A stretch of DNA of 64,000 nucleotides from Coffea arabica (taxonomy: Eukaryota; Streptophyta; Magnoliopsida; Gentianales; Rubiaceae): positions 5,766,001 through 5,830,000 of the forward strand of contig NC_092326.1 of assembly GCF_036785885.1 (NCBI RefSeq), read 5' to 3'. Positions within the stretch are counted from its first letter, which is position 1; every line of letters starts with the position of its first letter. The notes below the pieces were generated by a model that did not search any database, had not been told where the DNA came from, and saw nothing but the letters and a program-made list of their open reading frames with translations. Position numbers and translations under genes: made by a program. This document shows, one piece after another, positions 36,195 to 49,099 of this stretch.

Positions 36195-37948
36195 TGGAAA
36201 CTAACAATACAAAATACTCCTTGGGTAACAATACAAAAGACTTCTTCGGTTTTGAATTTTCTCAATTGTCTTTGCCAATGAAACTACTATAATTGATTGA
36301 TTTTTCATTTCTTTTGGTCAAAATAATGATTGTAATTTTCTAATATATGTTATACATATTTTTTGCTAGCATACCAACTATACCTTGTTTGATAACCCAA
36401 TTCAATATTTAAATTTATGGATTCAAATCTTAACATATTCAGACTGTTTGATAACAAAAAATTGAACATCTGAATTAATTAAGTGGCACTGAATTTTCTA
36501 AACAAAACTTACTTTTAAAATTAAGGGATAAGCTGTTCACTTATCACTGAATGTGATATGTGTTGGGCTTGGGTTTTATCCGATCAAACGGTATGCATTC
36601 AAATATATTAGATTTAACACTTAACAATTCAATAATCTAATGGATTTAGACTTCAAATTTTAAATTTTAGATTTCAGTTTTATCAAACACACCCTTAGTT
36701 ACAATGATGTGTCTCTACTTTCAGAAGTTTACAATCTATGTTTAATACTTTTACTAACTAGTCATTCCTGAAATAGTTTACAGTTAATGATAGGTTAATG
36801 GCAAAACGTGAAATACAGGAACAATAATTCATTTGCACAAAGTATAATATCAACCAACCAAATGCATACCATTTAACAAATAACAAAAGAATTCATTAAA
36901 ATCGTGGGATAAGAAACTTAGCTTGATACGTCAATAATGAAAGAAAACATGACGCAACGGATCTTTGTCCTGCTTCTGGTCCTTCTATCTATTCTACTTT
37001 TTATTATATTATTATTTCTCCTTTCTAAATACTATATTTTATTTTTTTTTATTTTCTTACTATCAAATAATTACTAACATAGTAAAAATAAATACAATAG
37101 TCTCAAAAAATAATATATGATAGAAAATAAAAAATAGAGCACAATAATCATAAATCTCATTTTTGGTGTATTTTGGGGCTCTTTGGAAATGCAATACTTT
37201 TACTAGAGGAGTACTTTAGGCATAAAGGCATAATTCTAAAGTTTTTGGTAAGTATCATTTGTTAAATTTATTAGAGACCTTTTGCCCATTAAAGCAACTT
37301 CAGCAGAAGTTTAAAATTTTTGTTTTTAGAATAAATTTATGTTAATAAAAAATAAGAAATTAAGATTAAACATTTTATCATAAATTTTGAAGTAGATTAA
37401 GAGATCAATATGTTTTATAAATTCAAAATTATATATAATCAATTAGAAAAAAAAACACCACTTATGCAAGTATACACCCCAAACAAAATGATTAAATGTT
37501 TTAATTAAGTACTTTGACTAAAGCTCTACTCGTTGAGCTGCCTTTGGATAAATTGCCACATTCCAAAACGGGCACTCAGTGGCTTATTAAAAAATTTTCA
37601 TGCAATAGAAATTTTGGTAAAAGTAGTTATTAAGCGTTTAATCATATTGTTGGATGTTTATGGGTATAAGTGCTTGTTGTGTTGGATAACATGTAATTTT
37701 ACAATTTTTAAAATTTAATGATCTCTTTATTCAATTCAAAACATGATAAAATATAAAATTTTAATCATTTTTTGAAATATAAAATTTATTCTAAAAGCAC
37801 CAAAATTTTAGCTTTTGCTAGAATTGCTTTTGAGACCATAACCGCTAGTCCTAAGTCTACTAAATACCTAAAAAGCACTTTTATCACAAAAAGTACCCTT
37901 TTTTAACAACAGCATAACATTCCCAAACACACTTTTAAGTGCTTAAAA
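36195..37948. other. AT-rich region with a possible hAT-like remnant
   Basis: No gene is seen. Between about 37165 and 37935 the outer parts look inverted (GGGGCTCTTTGGAAATGC against TTTGGGAATGTTATGC read from the right, then TACTTTTAGG-like words on both sides), which suggests an old MITE, but I could not define ends or a target duplication. Confidence 0.35.
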
Positions 37949-38424
37949 CATGAGTACTTTCTTTTTTTTTCAACTTTCTAGATAATTGGAAACCCCAACA
38001 AAGTTAGATTAACACTCGAAGGTAATCGAGTGTCAAGGTGCTAAGTACAATCTAAGGTGGAGCCCACAAACCAACACCATCCAACCAATTGGTAACTAGA
38101 AATGCGGCTGAGGACTTTAAACCCAGGGTAACTACCTCACAATCTTTCGATGTGGGATGAAGTCCCATCCCCCCCCCCCCCCCCCCGAGCACACGTCTCA
38201 CCAAATTTATTGATTTTTTTCAACTGTCAAGATAATTGGAAACCCCCAACAAAGTTAGATTAACACTCGAAGGTAATCGACGTCAAGGTGCTAAGCACAA
38301 TCTAAGGTGGAGCTCACAAACCAACACCATCCAACCAATTGGTAACTGCAAGTGCGGCTGAGAACTTTAAACTCAGGTAACTACCCCACAATCTTTTGAT
38401 GTGGGATGGGCATGAGTACTTTCT
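37949..38424. repeat. Direct duplication with poly-C run, flanked by 14-bp repeats
   Basis: A segment at 37971-38165 (ends in GATGTGGGATG) is repeated at 38221-38409 with small changes. Between them lies a run of about 20 C (38170-38187). The whole block is flanked by the direct repeat CATGAGTACTTTCT (37949-37962 and 38411-38424), which may be a target duplication. Class unknown. Confidence 0.7.
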
Positions 38425-38745
38425 AAGCAATATGGATTATAATGCACACATGTTGAAGATGTAAGCCACTTGTGTAAACTTTTCCATGGTATATATAATA
38501 TAACCTCTTTGTGCCCAAGGTCATTAACAACTTTGTGTTTGGACAACAGATTATTTGGAATAATTTTTTAAAAAAAATACTAAAACACTTTTTGGGATGT
38601 AAGATAAAAAGATGGTTAAAAGAATAAAAATGTTATTAAATAATATGTTTATGATGCAATAAAAGAATGTTTTACAAACACGAAGCTATCCATAATACAA
38701 ATAAGCCAAAAAATAGTCTACCAAAAAACTAATCTTAGGAAAAAT

Positions 38746-41232
38746 TGTAGAACCAAAAAATTCACCGAAAATATATAGGAGATATATTTGATAAAATTAA
38801 TGTATCTGGGGAAGCAATTCACACACCATAAGAATATGTATGAGAGAGAAGAGGAATAATACCAATAATAATTTATTAATCACGTACCATAATAACAAGG
38901 CTCTCAATCTTTCATTCTTCTCAACTAAAAACAATAATATGACTCCCTATTTATAGACTAAATAACTTGAGAAACAAGTCTTACAATCATAAAAAATTTC
39001 CTAACAAGATACCGATTTTTAAACAATAAAACTACCATAACTTTGACTCAAATAGAATTTCTAAAACCCTAATATGACGAAAACACTACTAAATAATAAT
39101 ATGAAAATTTTTAATTTTGAGCCTTAATTTAATATGTCAACATTAACCGGACCGGACCGGACCGGACCCGCTGGTTCGACCGGTTGGACCGCGAACCGGC
39201 CATGTCACCGGTCCGGTCTAATGCTAAAGCCGGAAGTTCATGGAGAATCGTTGAAACCCGGATGAACCGAATGAACCGTGTGAACCGTTAAGAATCGTGA
39301 ACCGGCGATTTTTTAAATTCTTCAACAAAATATCAAGAATGGTGTAGTTATGATTCGAACCTGGGTCTCCAAGTTTGCATATAACAATCTTACCGCTAGA
39401 CTGTAGTTAAATTTGTTGAGAATTCTACTTGACTAAAAACTATATTAAAACATCAAGTTCTTCTCTTATTTTTTTTTTCAATTTTTTCTTCTTAACCATT
39501 TTTAACCCAAATATGCACAACAAGATTTTCTCAAGTTTTCACCATTATTATCAGGTTATTATCTTTAGCAGATTGTAAACAAGTTGAAAATTTCAACTTT
39601 TCTTGTTTTCCAACATCTTAGTAAGTTTAATTTTTTTCTTTTCAAGGTTTTTTTTTCTATATTATTATCTTTAGTTGATTTTTTTGCATTTTCTTCTTTT
39701 TCCCCTCAATTTTCATATGTTTCCCTCATTTTTGTTTTATTTTTATTTGATTAATTAAGGATGAAATTTTTGCAAAAGTAGTGCATATCCGTGTAGGAAT
39801 TGGGTAGGAAATATAAATAATAACATTGGGCTGGTCAAAAATATGGTAGTTGGCACATAATCGAAGCTATTGATAATTGAATTTAAAATAATTAATGGTA
39901 TAGGATCATTGAATTTAATATAACATGTTAATTAGTAATGTTTAGTAGCAATTAATTTTTTGTGTGTTTAACTGTATATTTGTTTTTAAAAAATTTTTAC
40001 TTTTTTTTTTAGTTTGAGCAATTAGATTTATATTTTTATAATCAAATTTTAACTTTTTCAGCTTAAGTTGATGAAATTGTGAAGGTGGTGTGGTTGCTTA
40101 TCATGCCACTGATAAAAGTTTGCTATTCAAATGGTTTGTCTTAACTTGAACTCTTTTATGGATTTTTTTAAGGGTTGTAAAAGAATTTCAATATTTAATT
40201 TATTTATTTTTTTATTATGAATTTATGAAAACTTGTGGTGAATTATGATATTTTAATTATATTTACCATTCCATGTTTTATGTATAACTTTTAGGAAATT
40301 TATTATTATCATAACTTAAATTAAGTTATGTTAGTAAAGTTCCAGTGTAGAATGAAACCTGCTTAGTACTTAACACTAAAACAAAAAAAAAACAAAAAAA
40401 AAAACAATGAACCTGTGAACCGGCTGGTCGGACCGCGAACCGGCCACCTCTTCGGTTCATTGACCGGTTCGAGTTTAAAAACATTGTTTATTTTTCACTA
40501 ACGAAAATAATTCACGCTTCTGAATAGACTGTGTTCGTCGCCCAATTTGATGTCAACTTATTGACAATCACTTTGTGATTTTTATAATAACAATTCAACT
40601 AATAGGATTCTTCTCCGATCTTTGTCTTCACAACCACAATCAATTTGACAATTCTTCTAAACCAATCTTACAGTCCAATTTGTGATCTAATTCAATCATT
40701 TAATTTCTTTGCAATAATTTTTATATTCTAACTCTAACAACGAAAAATATCCACAATTAACCCTTGTAATCGGGTCAATTCTTCAATGTGTTCAGGAACT
40801 CCATGATCAATTTCTTGAACCCAGGGCTCTAATACCAGATGTAGAACCAAAAAATTCACCGAAAATATATAGGAGATATATTTGATAAAATTAATGTATC
40901 CGGGGAAGCAATTCACACACATAAGAATATGTGTGGGAGAAGAGGAATAATATCAATAATAATTTATTAATCACACACCATAATAACAAGTCTCTCAATC
41001 TTTCACTCTTTTCAACTAAACACAATAATATGATTCCTTGTTTGTAAACTAGATGACTTGATAAACCATTCTCACAACCACAAGAAATTTCCTAATAAGA
41101 TACTAATTTTTAAACAATAAAATTACCATACCTTGATTCCAATAGAATTACTAAAACCCTAAAAAGACAAAAACACTACTAAATAATAATATGAAAATTT
41201 TTAATTTTGGACCTTAATTTAATATGTCAACA
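38746..41232 (-). mobile_element. 2.5-kb non-autonomous LTR retrotransposon with nested GC-rich block
   Basis: Direct LTRs of about 395 bp (38746-39142 and 40840-41232) begin TGTAGAACC and end TCAACA. The 5-bp duplication AAAAT flanks the element (38741-38745 and 41233-41237). On the minus strand the sequence after the 5' LTR reads TGGTATTAGAGCC, a primer site for initiator-Met tRNA. There is no gag or pol. The interior has a block at about 39147-40475 bounded by clusters of ACCGG/CCGGT words, probably a second element inserted in this one. Its left part holds a tRNA-like stretch (about 39350-39415, minus strand). Confidence 0.88.
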
Positions 41233-41864
41233 AAAATGGAAAAAAAAAAAGATCTAGTTTAGTATTATTACCTGAATCTGAAATAGAAGAGTGGAAGGAA
41301 CCAAGCAAAATAAATTTGTTTGCAAAAAAATCACTGGATGTGAAAAAGTACTCTTTCGGTTTGCCTTTAACACGGACGACCGGGAAACAGTAAAAAGATT
41401 TCCATCTCCATTGTGGGTGGAAGTCAAATTGTCCTTCTCCACTTAGAAACACCGCCTCCATATTCTTGGATTGTTTTGCTGACGTACTATACCACCCGTC
41501 TAACGATCACCAAGGTTTCAATAGAGGATGGACGGATAGGATTTGTTTTTCTATTGTAGCAGAAAACCACTCTATTTCTCTGCCTGTATAGGTACTCCTT
41601 TTTACCGTTGACAAAGTTAAACTCATTTTCTGAAAATGGGAACGGCACTTTAGAATAATTGAATTTAGAAACTACCAATTTAGAAACTCTTCAATTTGGT
41701 ATATGCCAAATAGGAAATATTCAGATTCCTAACTATAAACACAGATCCGCTGCAGTTCTCCTTTCTACATGTAAATCAACCAACCTCTTCCTCTGATCCC
41801 ACAAGAAAATCGATTAATTGTGTGTGTCCAAGCCAAAACCTTTGGCTCAAGAAATTGTTCGGCG
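41233..41864. other. Upstream region of the MADS-box gene
   Basis: A TATA-like sequence (CTATAAACA) lies at about 41733-41741, roughly 125 bp before the chosen ATG, and is a plausible core promoter. An 80-codon minus-strand ORF (41219-41461) has no recognisable family and ends just inside the LTR, so I do not call it a gene. Confidence 0.45.
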
Positions 41865-42989
41865 ATGGAGGAGAATGCCGTAATACTGAATAAAAGGAAC
41901 TTCGGTGGTCGAAGAAAGATTGAAATCAAGAAAATTGAGAAGAAGAAGAACTTGCTAGTCTCGTTTTCTAAACGTCGTGCAGGCTTGTTCAAGAAAGCTG
42001 AGGAATACAGCAAAAAATCTGGGGCTCAAGTTGCTATCCTTGTCCAATCTCCAGGTGGTAGATTCTTTACCTTTTGTGGTCCTGACTCTGCTTTGGTAGA
42101 CTCCATTCTTAACCAGTATCTTGCTGGCATGATGCCTTCATCTTCAAGTTCTTCTTCTGCTAAGAATGGTACTGTTGTTGATGATCAGGGAAAGAGTAAT
42201 CCTGTGGAGATTGAAGAAAATACTATGGAAGAAGAGGTTATAGAGCAGGGATTGATGGAAACTAACCAGGTCAGTGATGGAAAAGAATCTTTGTTGAAAC
42301 AGCTGTTGGATAATGATGATCTTCAATGCTTTGACGAACTCGAAAACTATATGGTCACCATGAAAGGCCTGGAGAGTGAGGAATTGTCTCAAGAAGATGA
42401 TGGAACGAATAGGGCTGCTGATGATACTATTAATGGTGATCCTGATTCATCAAGTTTATTGAATCCCAATGTTAATCTTGATTATTTTGGTGGGTTTCCA
42501 GTGAATAATGATCAGATGATCGGGGGTGCTGATACTGCCGTCAATGATGCTAATCCTGTTTATTTTAGTGGGCTTCCAGTGACTAATGATTTTTTTCAAG
42601 AATATAATGAGATGACCAGGGCTGCTGCAGATGCTGCTTCATCAAGTTTGTTGATTCCAAAAGTTAATCTTGATTATTTCAGTGGTCTTCCAAAGAACAA
42701 TGATTTCTTTCAAGATGATGAGATGGCCAGGCCTGCTGATACCATTAATGGTGATGCTGATCCATCAAGTTTAGCGATTCCCAACGTTAATCTTGATTAT
42801 TTTGGTGGGCTTCCAATGAATAATGATTTCTTTCAAGATGATGAGATGAACAGGGCTGCTGATGCTGTTAATGGCGATGTTGATTCATCAAGTTTATTGA
42901 TTCCTAGTGTTAATCTTGATTGTCTTGGTGGGCTTCCACTTGATTTTGATTTTGATGAACCGAGTCCTCAGTACAATGATTGGGAGTAG
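41865..42989 (+). CDS. Type I (M-alpha-like) MADS-box protein with repeated C-terminus
   Basis: DNA-binding transcription factor of 374 residues in one exon, which is usual for type I MADS genes. Start chosen at MEENAV because the MADS domain begins soon after; an in-frame ATG 45 bp upstream (41820) gives an unlikely extension. Residues about 14-73 are the MADS domain (GRRKIEIKKIEKKKNL, SFSKRRAGLFKKAEE, then the FCGPDS motif seen in AGL62-like proteins). No K-box. A Ser run follows, then an acidic region. Residues about 178-365 consist of five imperfect copies of a 30-40-residue unit with the core VNLDYFGGLP.NNDFFQDDEM. Type I members mostly act in the female gametophyte and endosperm; the role of this one is unknown. 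Confidence 0.9.
   Translation: MEENAVILNKRNFGGRRKIEIKKIEKKKNLLVSFSKRRAGLFKKAEEYSKKSGAQVAILVQSPGGRFFTFCGPDSALVDSILNQYLAGMMPSSSSSSSAKNGTVVDDQGKSNPVEIEENTMEEEVIEQGLMETNQVSDGKESLLKQLLDNDDLQCFDELENYMVTMKGLESEELSQEDDGTNRAADDTINGDPDSSSLLNPNVNLDYFGGFPVNNDQMIGGADTAVNDANPVYFSGLPVTNDFFQEYNEMTRAAADAASSSLLIPKVNLDYFSGLPKNNDFFQDDEMARPADTINGDADPSSLAIPNVNLDYFGGLPMNNDFFQDDEMNRAADAVNGDVDSSSLLIPSVNLDCLGGLPLDFDFDEPSPQYNDWE
42395..42965 (+). repeat. Tandem repeat coding for the MADS C-terminal tail
   Basis: Five imperfect units of about 85-130 bp, at roughly 42395-42525, 42526-42612, 42613-42723, 42724-42846 and 42847-42960, all stay in frame. Each encodes a variant of NLDYFGGLP followed by NNDFFQDDEM. Unit 2 is shorter and lost the SSSLL part; the last unit changes to LDCLGGLPLDFDFDE. 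Confidence 0.85.
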
Positions 42990-44419
42990 TAGCACTTATT
43001 CAAGATATAGAGATATGGTTAATTAATTATGTTAACCAGATAGGTTTTATCAATTTTCCCTTTTGCGTTATTGTTTTGAAAGGCGAAATCTTATTGGAAT
43101 TGGTATGTGTTATTAATGGTTTACTCTTTGAATTATTTTATGAGAAAATTGTTGAGATTTCATAAATTGTTTTTTGTGGTTGCTCTGGTTTTCCTTTTTC
43201 TTCATGTTCATAATCAGTTTCGTTATGTTTTACACCCCACAGGACTTGTGGAATTTCTAGGGGAAAAAGCGGGTAAAAATGGTTACCCAATTGGTCTTTT
43301 AAATTCTATAACGCTTTCTAACTGGAGAACCAGCAGCAGTAGGTAAAATGGTTGCAAAATTGGGTTTAGAAAAATTGCCAATTCAAACACTATGGGATCT
43401 CTTTGTTTGTTTTGGTGTTTTCTTTTGGATCTTTTGAAATTATGAGAGCAGAGTCCTTGTTTTTGGGGAGTGGAAACAAAACCCAAAATTAGAAAAATGA
43501 AAAATGAAAAAAAAATAAAAAAAATAGAAAAAAAAGGAAAATGGAATATATGGGTATGGTATAATTAATTTTGGCACCACGTTGTGCTTTCATCTCTGAT
43601 AGAAAGGCCTAGTCAAGTTTAACAAAAAAGAATGAAAGAATGTAGGAAAGCTTGACCAGTTAAGAATGTATCTAGCAATATGCACCTTGTTTTTAATCTA
43701 ATTAACAATCCACATTTGAAATTAACACGAAAGAGGAGTATAATTTTCTTTTATCAAAATTTATGATTGTTTGTCATGATTTTGCACGGTAATGAAAACC
43801 GATTGCTTGTCATTATTTTGTATGGTAATGAAAAGCAACTTGTAAAGGTGGGGAAAAAAAAAGAAAGATTAGGTAGGATTTAATTGTGTTAATTAGTGTC
43901 AATTGCACACCCGTTAAGAAAACAAATCCTTTGTGCTTGTCTACAAAAATCTAGTTGTTTTTTAAAATCCTTTTCAGGAAGGGAGGGATGAGATTTAAGA
44001 AGAGTGGAGGTGGAAGGAGAAATTGAACTATGAACTCGACACTTATATGCAAAAGTTTTTTTTTTCTTTAACTCGCGTTTGTCGGGCACCCTATAAGATC
44101 TAAATTATACTCCTTTTGTCCTTATATTAAAGTCAATTTTTAGAAATTCAAGTTTTTATGAAGACATAATAATCATTATGTTTAGATGAGGTGACACTGG
44201 AGAAATTACATATGTACTCTTTGAATTCAAAATATTCATTTGCTAAATGTGCATTGGGATTTTAAAAAGTTACTTTTTTAAATGATAAGATTGGAAAGCA
44301 TGTGTTGGACTTAAAATGGTGAATCTTATTATGGAACACCAATAAAATAAAAAACATGATGTTGAAAATGGGACCGAGGGAATACATAACTTCTCATATA
44401 TTTATTCATTGCCCCTTTT
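42990..44419. other. AT-rich region downstream of the MADS gene
   Basis: It holds the 3' UTR and an A-rich low-complexity stretch at 43495-43545. No gene, RNA or mobile element is recognised. Confidence 0.5.
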
Positions 44420-47400
44420 ACATTCAGAAACTTTCTTGATTGCACATAATTCTTGCAAATAACTAACACCTAAAGCTCCTTGTTTTAAAAAAATAAAGGG
44501 TTAATTACATTTTGCTCCTCTCAAGTTTGTCCATATTACCAAAGAAACATGAGGGGAGGTAAATGTAATTAACCCAAAAAAATTTACCCTCCCACCCCGC
44601 CCCCCACCTAATGTTCCTTTTGAGTGGGCACTTATTGGACAAATCTAGATACAAATACTTTTGAAGATCAGTCTCCTTTAGAGTTCCAATACTAAGACAA
44701 TTTCTTTCCATTGTGTTTTTGTGTTAATAATCAGTAAATAGTGGACTTACTAGCTAAACACAATTTTCATTGTGGTCCTATTATAAAAGGATATTTATGC
44801 GCTCAAGTCAGTGACTAAGGACGGGAACGGCATCGTACACCATTTTAATGAATTTAGGAACTGCAGGTTAAAGAAGGAAAAAAGGGGGTTAAATAAGGGT
44901 TTTTGTTTTAAATTGTTTTCTCTAGGAATTGATACACGAGAGTTTTAGGACTCAATCAAATTCAGGCCTAATATAATTGGGACTCAATTGAATTGAGGAC
45001 CTAATATTGTTGGGCCTCTTATAACTGGACAACGGGCGCCTAAAATATGTTATTAGCATTGAGTTAATTGCTGTTATTGAAGTAAACTTAGGGATAATTG
45101 CAATTCATGAATGTAAAATTAGCAATTAAAGAGATGAAATAGACAATTAAACGCTAGGAACCTCATAACATAGTACTAATCTACACACACATATGAAAGA
45201 AATAAATTTAAGGAAAAATAATTTAAAATGTCTTTCACATTTCGTCAAATGTATTTTTTGATTATTTATTTTTAAAATAGTAACTTTATGTCCCTTACAA
45301 AACCAAGTCATTAAAATTTGGTTCCATCCTAAGTTTTCGACCATTTTTTACCCCGAATCTATCATATGACCCATACATAATCATTTTTTTTGGGCGAAAA
45401 AAGGATAGCTCTCATTTGTAGCTAAATAAATGATCCAACCCAAATTCCTTTTTTTATCCCTAAAGAAATTGAATCTAATCCAAATCATTTTCATTTTCTC
45501 CCTTAAAAAGTGAGATTTGCTCTAATCTATTTTCATTTTTGCTAATAAAAATGTGGAATCTAACTTTTTTGTACATAAAATATGACTGCATGAGGATCAC
45601 ATGATGATTTTAGGCTAAAAAGTAGTTAGAAATTTAGATTTCGATCAAAATTTGCTAATTTGAATTTGTAAAGAACGTAAAGTTAATATTTTAAAAATGA
45701 AAAATGAAAAATTTTATATAACAAAATGTGATGGACGTTTTGGATGATTTTTCATAAATTTAATTAACTATCTTCTCTCCTAGGTTTTACCCATATTAGT
45801 ATACAAGTCTTGTCTAATTAACTTTTCTTTAATTGTTGTCTCTTTTAAAAACTTATATCCTTCTAAATAAAATTGAATTATTTTTTCTTATGATTTCTCT
45901 CTTTTCTACCAATTTTTATCTTTTTAAACAAATTTGTATAATTTTTTTTATCAATATGGATTAACTTTATTTTGTGTAGTTTTAATTGCTACATTAGTAG
46001 ATTGATTAGTACTGTTGGAAATGGAATATTTGTTCATGAGAAAACGAATTATTGCATCTTTTTTATTTTATTGAGTAAGAAGACATAGTTCTAGATTTCT
46101 GGTCATTGTGATAATTTTAATTATCGTAAAAGTATCTTTCTTTCTTTTTTTTTTTTTTTTTCGTTTTTGGTATGCATTGTAGTACATGAATCAATACTTT
46201 AGTAAGAGCATGTCTAGAAGTTTTCAAAAAATAGGTATGATAGTTAAACAGTTAGAATACATTGAATATATAAGAACATTTTTTAAACTTTAATTATTGA
46301 TATTTGCACAAGTTCACAACTAGTTTAATACAAGAAAATTAAAGTACTTGCCTTTTCCTATATCTGGCAATAGCTAAAGAGGCTGCATATTTCTTTTTCT
46401 TAGTTTGGCAAGATTCAAAGATTTAGAAACTCATTTATTACCATTTCTATAATTTAATATAGTCAATAAAAAATACCAAAATCTACCCGTCCATGATTTT
46501 GTGCCCATGTATAAAACTATAAATATCCACCGATCTAACCAATTTCTTTCTATTGTCTACGAGAAAACTCGTTTTATAAAAATAGTAATTATTATTGTGC
46601 ATATTCATACGGTAAGTAAGAAGTGATTGGCCGTACTTGTTAGAAAAGTTGTTTATACTTGCCAAGATACGAAAATCTAGTTCTTAACAGTTTTTTTTTT
46701 TTTTTTCCTTAAGAGTTGTTTGTTGAGCATTCGATAATAGATGTAAATTACCCATAATTTCCCATATGTGTATATAGACTTTTATGTATTTCCCTTCCTA
46801 TATGTAGACACTTACTTGATTGTACGTAGTATTTGCAAATAACTAGCACCTAAAGCTCATTTTGAGTGGGCACTTATTTGACAAACCTAGATATAAATAT
46901 TCGTGAAGACCAGTCTTCTTTCAGAGTTCTAATACTAAAAAATTTCGTTCCATTGAATTTTTATGGTATAATCAGTAAATGCTGAACTTAGTATTAATTA
47001 AACAATTTTCATTGTGGTCCTAATATGAAAGAGTAATATTTCAAGCACTCAAGTTAGTGACTAAGAACAGGAAAGCTACGGTGTACACCATTTAATAAAT
47101 TTAGGAACTAAAGATGCAATAGGGTTATTTATTTCTTTATTTTCTCGGAATTGATACATGAGACATTTGGGACTGAATTGAATTCAGGACTAATATTATT
47201 GGGACTCAATTGAATTCAGGACCTAACATTGTTGGGCCTCAATCGTTGTGCTTTTTTTTAACTAGACTAGAGGTGTCAAAATGGGTGACTTGAGCGGGTT
47301 TGCGTTGGGTAAAATGGATAATGGGTATAAGTGAGTCAACTTATTTATACCCATTTAATTAAATGGGTAAGTCAAAAAATGAATTGGGTAACCCAATTAC

Positions 47401-49075
47401 CCATTTATAACCCATTTATTTTAACTTTTTATAAATTCATTTAAATTCATTTTTGCAAATTAAGTTATCAATTTATACCACTCTTTGTACCCATCATTAG
47501 TTTTAAATATTTACTTATAATGTTCAATAAACTTAATTACCAATTTTTTTTCATTTATACTCTATGTCACAAAATTACCTATTATTTAATAATTGAATAA
47601 TAAGAATATAAAAATTTGAACTAAGTTCTACAAAAATTAATATAAAAACTTAATCCAACAATTTTGAACCCCTAACATTTTTTCATATATAAATTTAAAA
47701 TTTCATTTTATAAAGATAAGAAAATAGGCTAAAATTTATCATAAATTGGTAATGCTAAAAAATGAGCAAGTTAACAAATTAAGAGAAAATAAAATAATAA
47801 GATAAAACCAACAAATAATAATAATGAAACAAAAGTAGTTAACATCATGACAAAATGAAAAATTTGAAAAAAAAAAGGTAGGGGAAAAGAAGAGACTTGG
47901 GGGGAAGAGAATTCTAAATGGGTTAATTGAGTTTGATGGGTTACCCAATAATACCCACTTAATAAATGGGTATTATTGGGTAACCCATTTATACCCATAT
48001 ACAAAAATTTAAGATACCCATACCCATCTATTCATGGGCGGATATGGGTAAATTTAGTTAAGTGGGTTGATTTGCCACCTCTAAACTAGACTAAAGTGCA
48101 CCAAAAAAAAAAAAAAGTTGAGATCTGTCTGACAAGTGCCAATTAAAATGTAGTTCAGGTGTTAAATTTTAGAAAGATAAAATTATTTATAAAAAATATA
48201 AAAATGCAATTGGCAAAGTAAAATTAATAGAGAAAATATATAATTAATAGTAGGGAAGGTAATAATTAGGTGATTTAGATAGGTTAATGTATTGGACACC
48301 CCATTAGAAAAATCTAATATGTTACTAGCATTGAGTAAATTGTAATTAATGAAGTAAAATTAGGGTTAACTACAATTTATTGAAGCAAAATTAGCAATTC
48401 AAGAGATGAGATGGGCTATTAAGCCCCAGATATCTCACAACTTGGTACAAATCTACACCCAGATATCAAGGCACTAAGTTTAATAAGCTATCTTCTCTCC
48501 TAGGTTTTACTCATATTTATATGCAACTCTTCTCTAATTAACTTTTCTTATAATTTCTCTCTTATTTTTACGACTTCTATCTTTTTAAATAAATTGAATC
48601 TTTTTTCTTATGGTTTCTTTCTTTTCTAACAATTTTTTACCTTGCCTAATTTGCATAATTTTGTTTTATCAATATGGATTAATTTTATCTAGTGCAGTTT
48701 TAATTGTTACATCAGTATTAGTGCTACTGGAAATTGAACATTTATTCGTGAGAAAATGAGTTATGACATCTTTTTTTTTTATTTAATTGAGTATAAATAT
48801 GTAGTTTTAAGTTGATGGTCATTATAAACATTTTAATAATCAAAAAGAGTGTATTTCATTTTTTTGGGCATGCAATATAATGTACGATGAATGTTATTAA
48901 ACTATAGCAAAAGTGTGTTTGAAGTTCTAAAAAAAATCAGTATGGATGTGAAACATTGGAACACATTAATTTTCAAAACTTAATATTAAATATATAAAAA
49001 CATTGTCGTTTTTTTAACTTGAATTATTCATACTTGCACAAGTTCACAACTAATTAAAAAAAAATCTTGTTAAAT
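44420..49075. repeat. Diverged direct segmental duplication (two copies of about 2 kb)
   Basis: Copy 1 (about 44420-46340) and copy 2 (about 46790-49075) share, in the same order, several blocks: GAGTGGGCACTTATT with about 300 bp after it; the ACTCAATTGAATT block; GCATTGAGT with the following 150 bp; TATCTTCTCTCCTAGGTTTTAC; and TGCACAAGTTCACAACTA near the end. Copy 2 is longer because of the hAT element at 47268-48083. Copy 1 has its own insert at about 45200-45750 that resembles the dispersed repeat near 3.6-4.0 kb. No gene in either copy. Confidence 0.8.
47268..48083. mobile_element. 816-bp non-autonomous hAT element
   Basis: The ends are TAGAGGTGTCAAA and, in reverse complement, TAGAGGTGGCAAA, the common ends of plant hAT MITEs. 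A perfect 8-bp duplication AACTAGAC flanks them (47260-47267 and 48084-48091). Both subterminal regions are filled with ATGGGTA/TACCCAT words in inverted arrangement. No transposase. Confidence 0.9.
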
Positions 49076-49099
49076 ACTAGTAAGCTAATAAAGAAAACA

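Noticed and set aside
39345..39415. tRNA gene candidate on the minus strand
   Set aside because: A- and B-box-like words are present, but no 7-bp acceptor stem or clear anticodon arm could be drawn; treated as a repeat part.
41219..41461. 80-codon minus-strand ORF upstream of the MADS gene
   Set aside because: No recognised family, its end lies within the LTR, and no splice or promoter support was seen.
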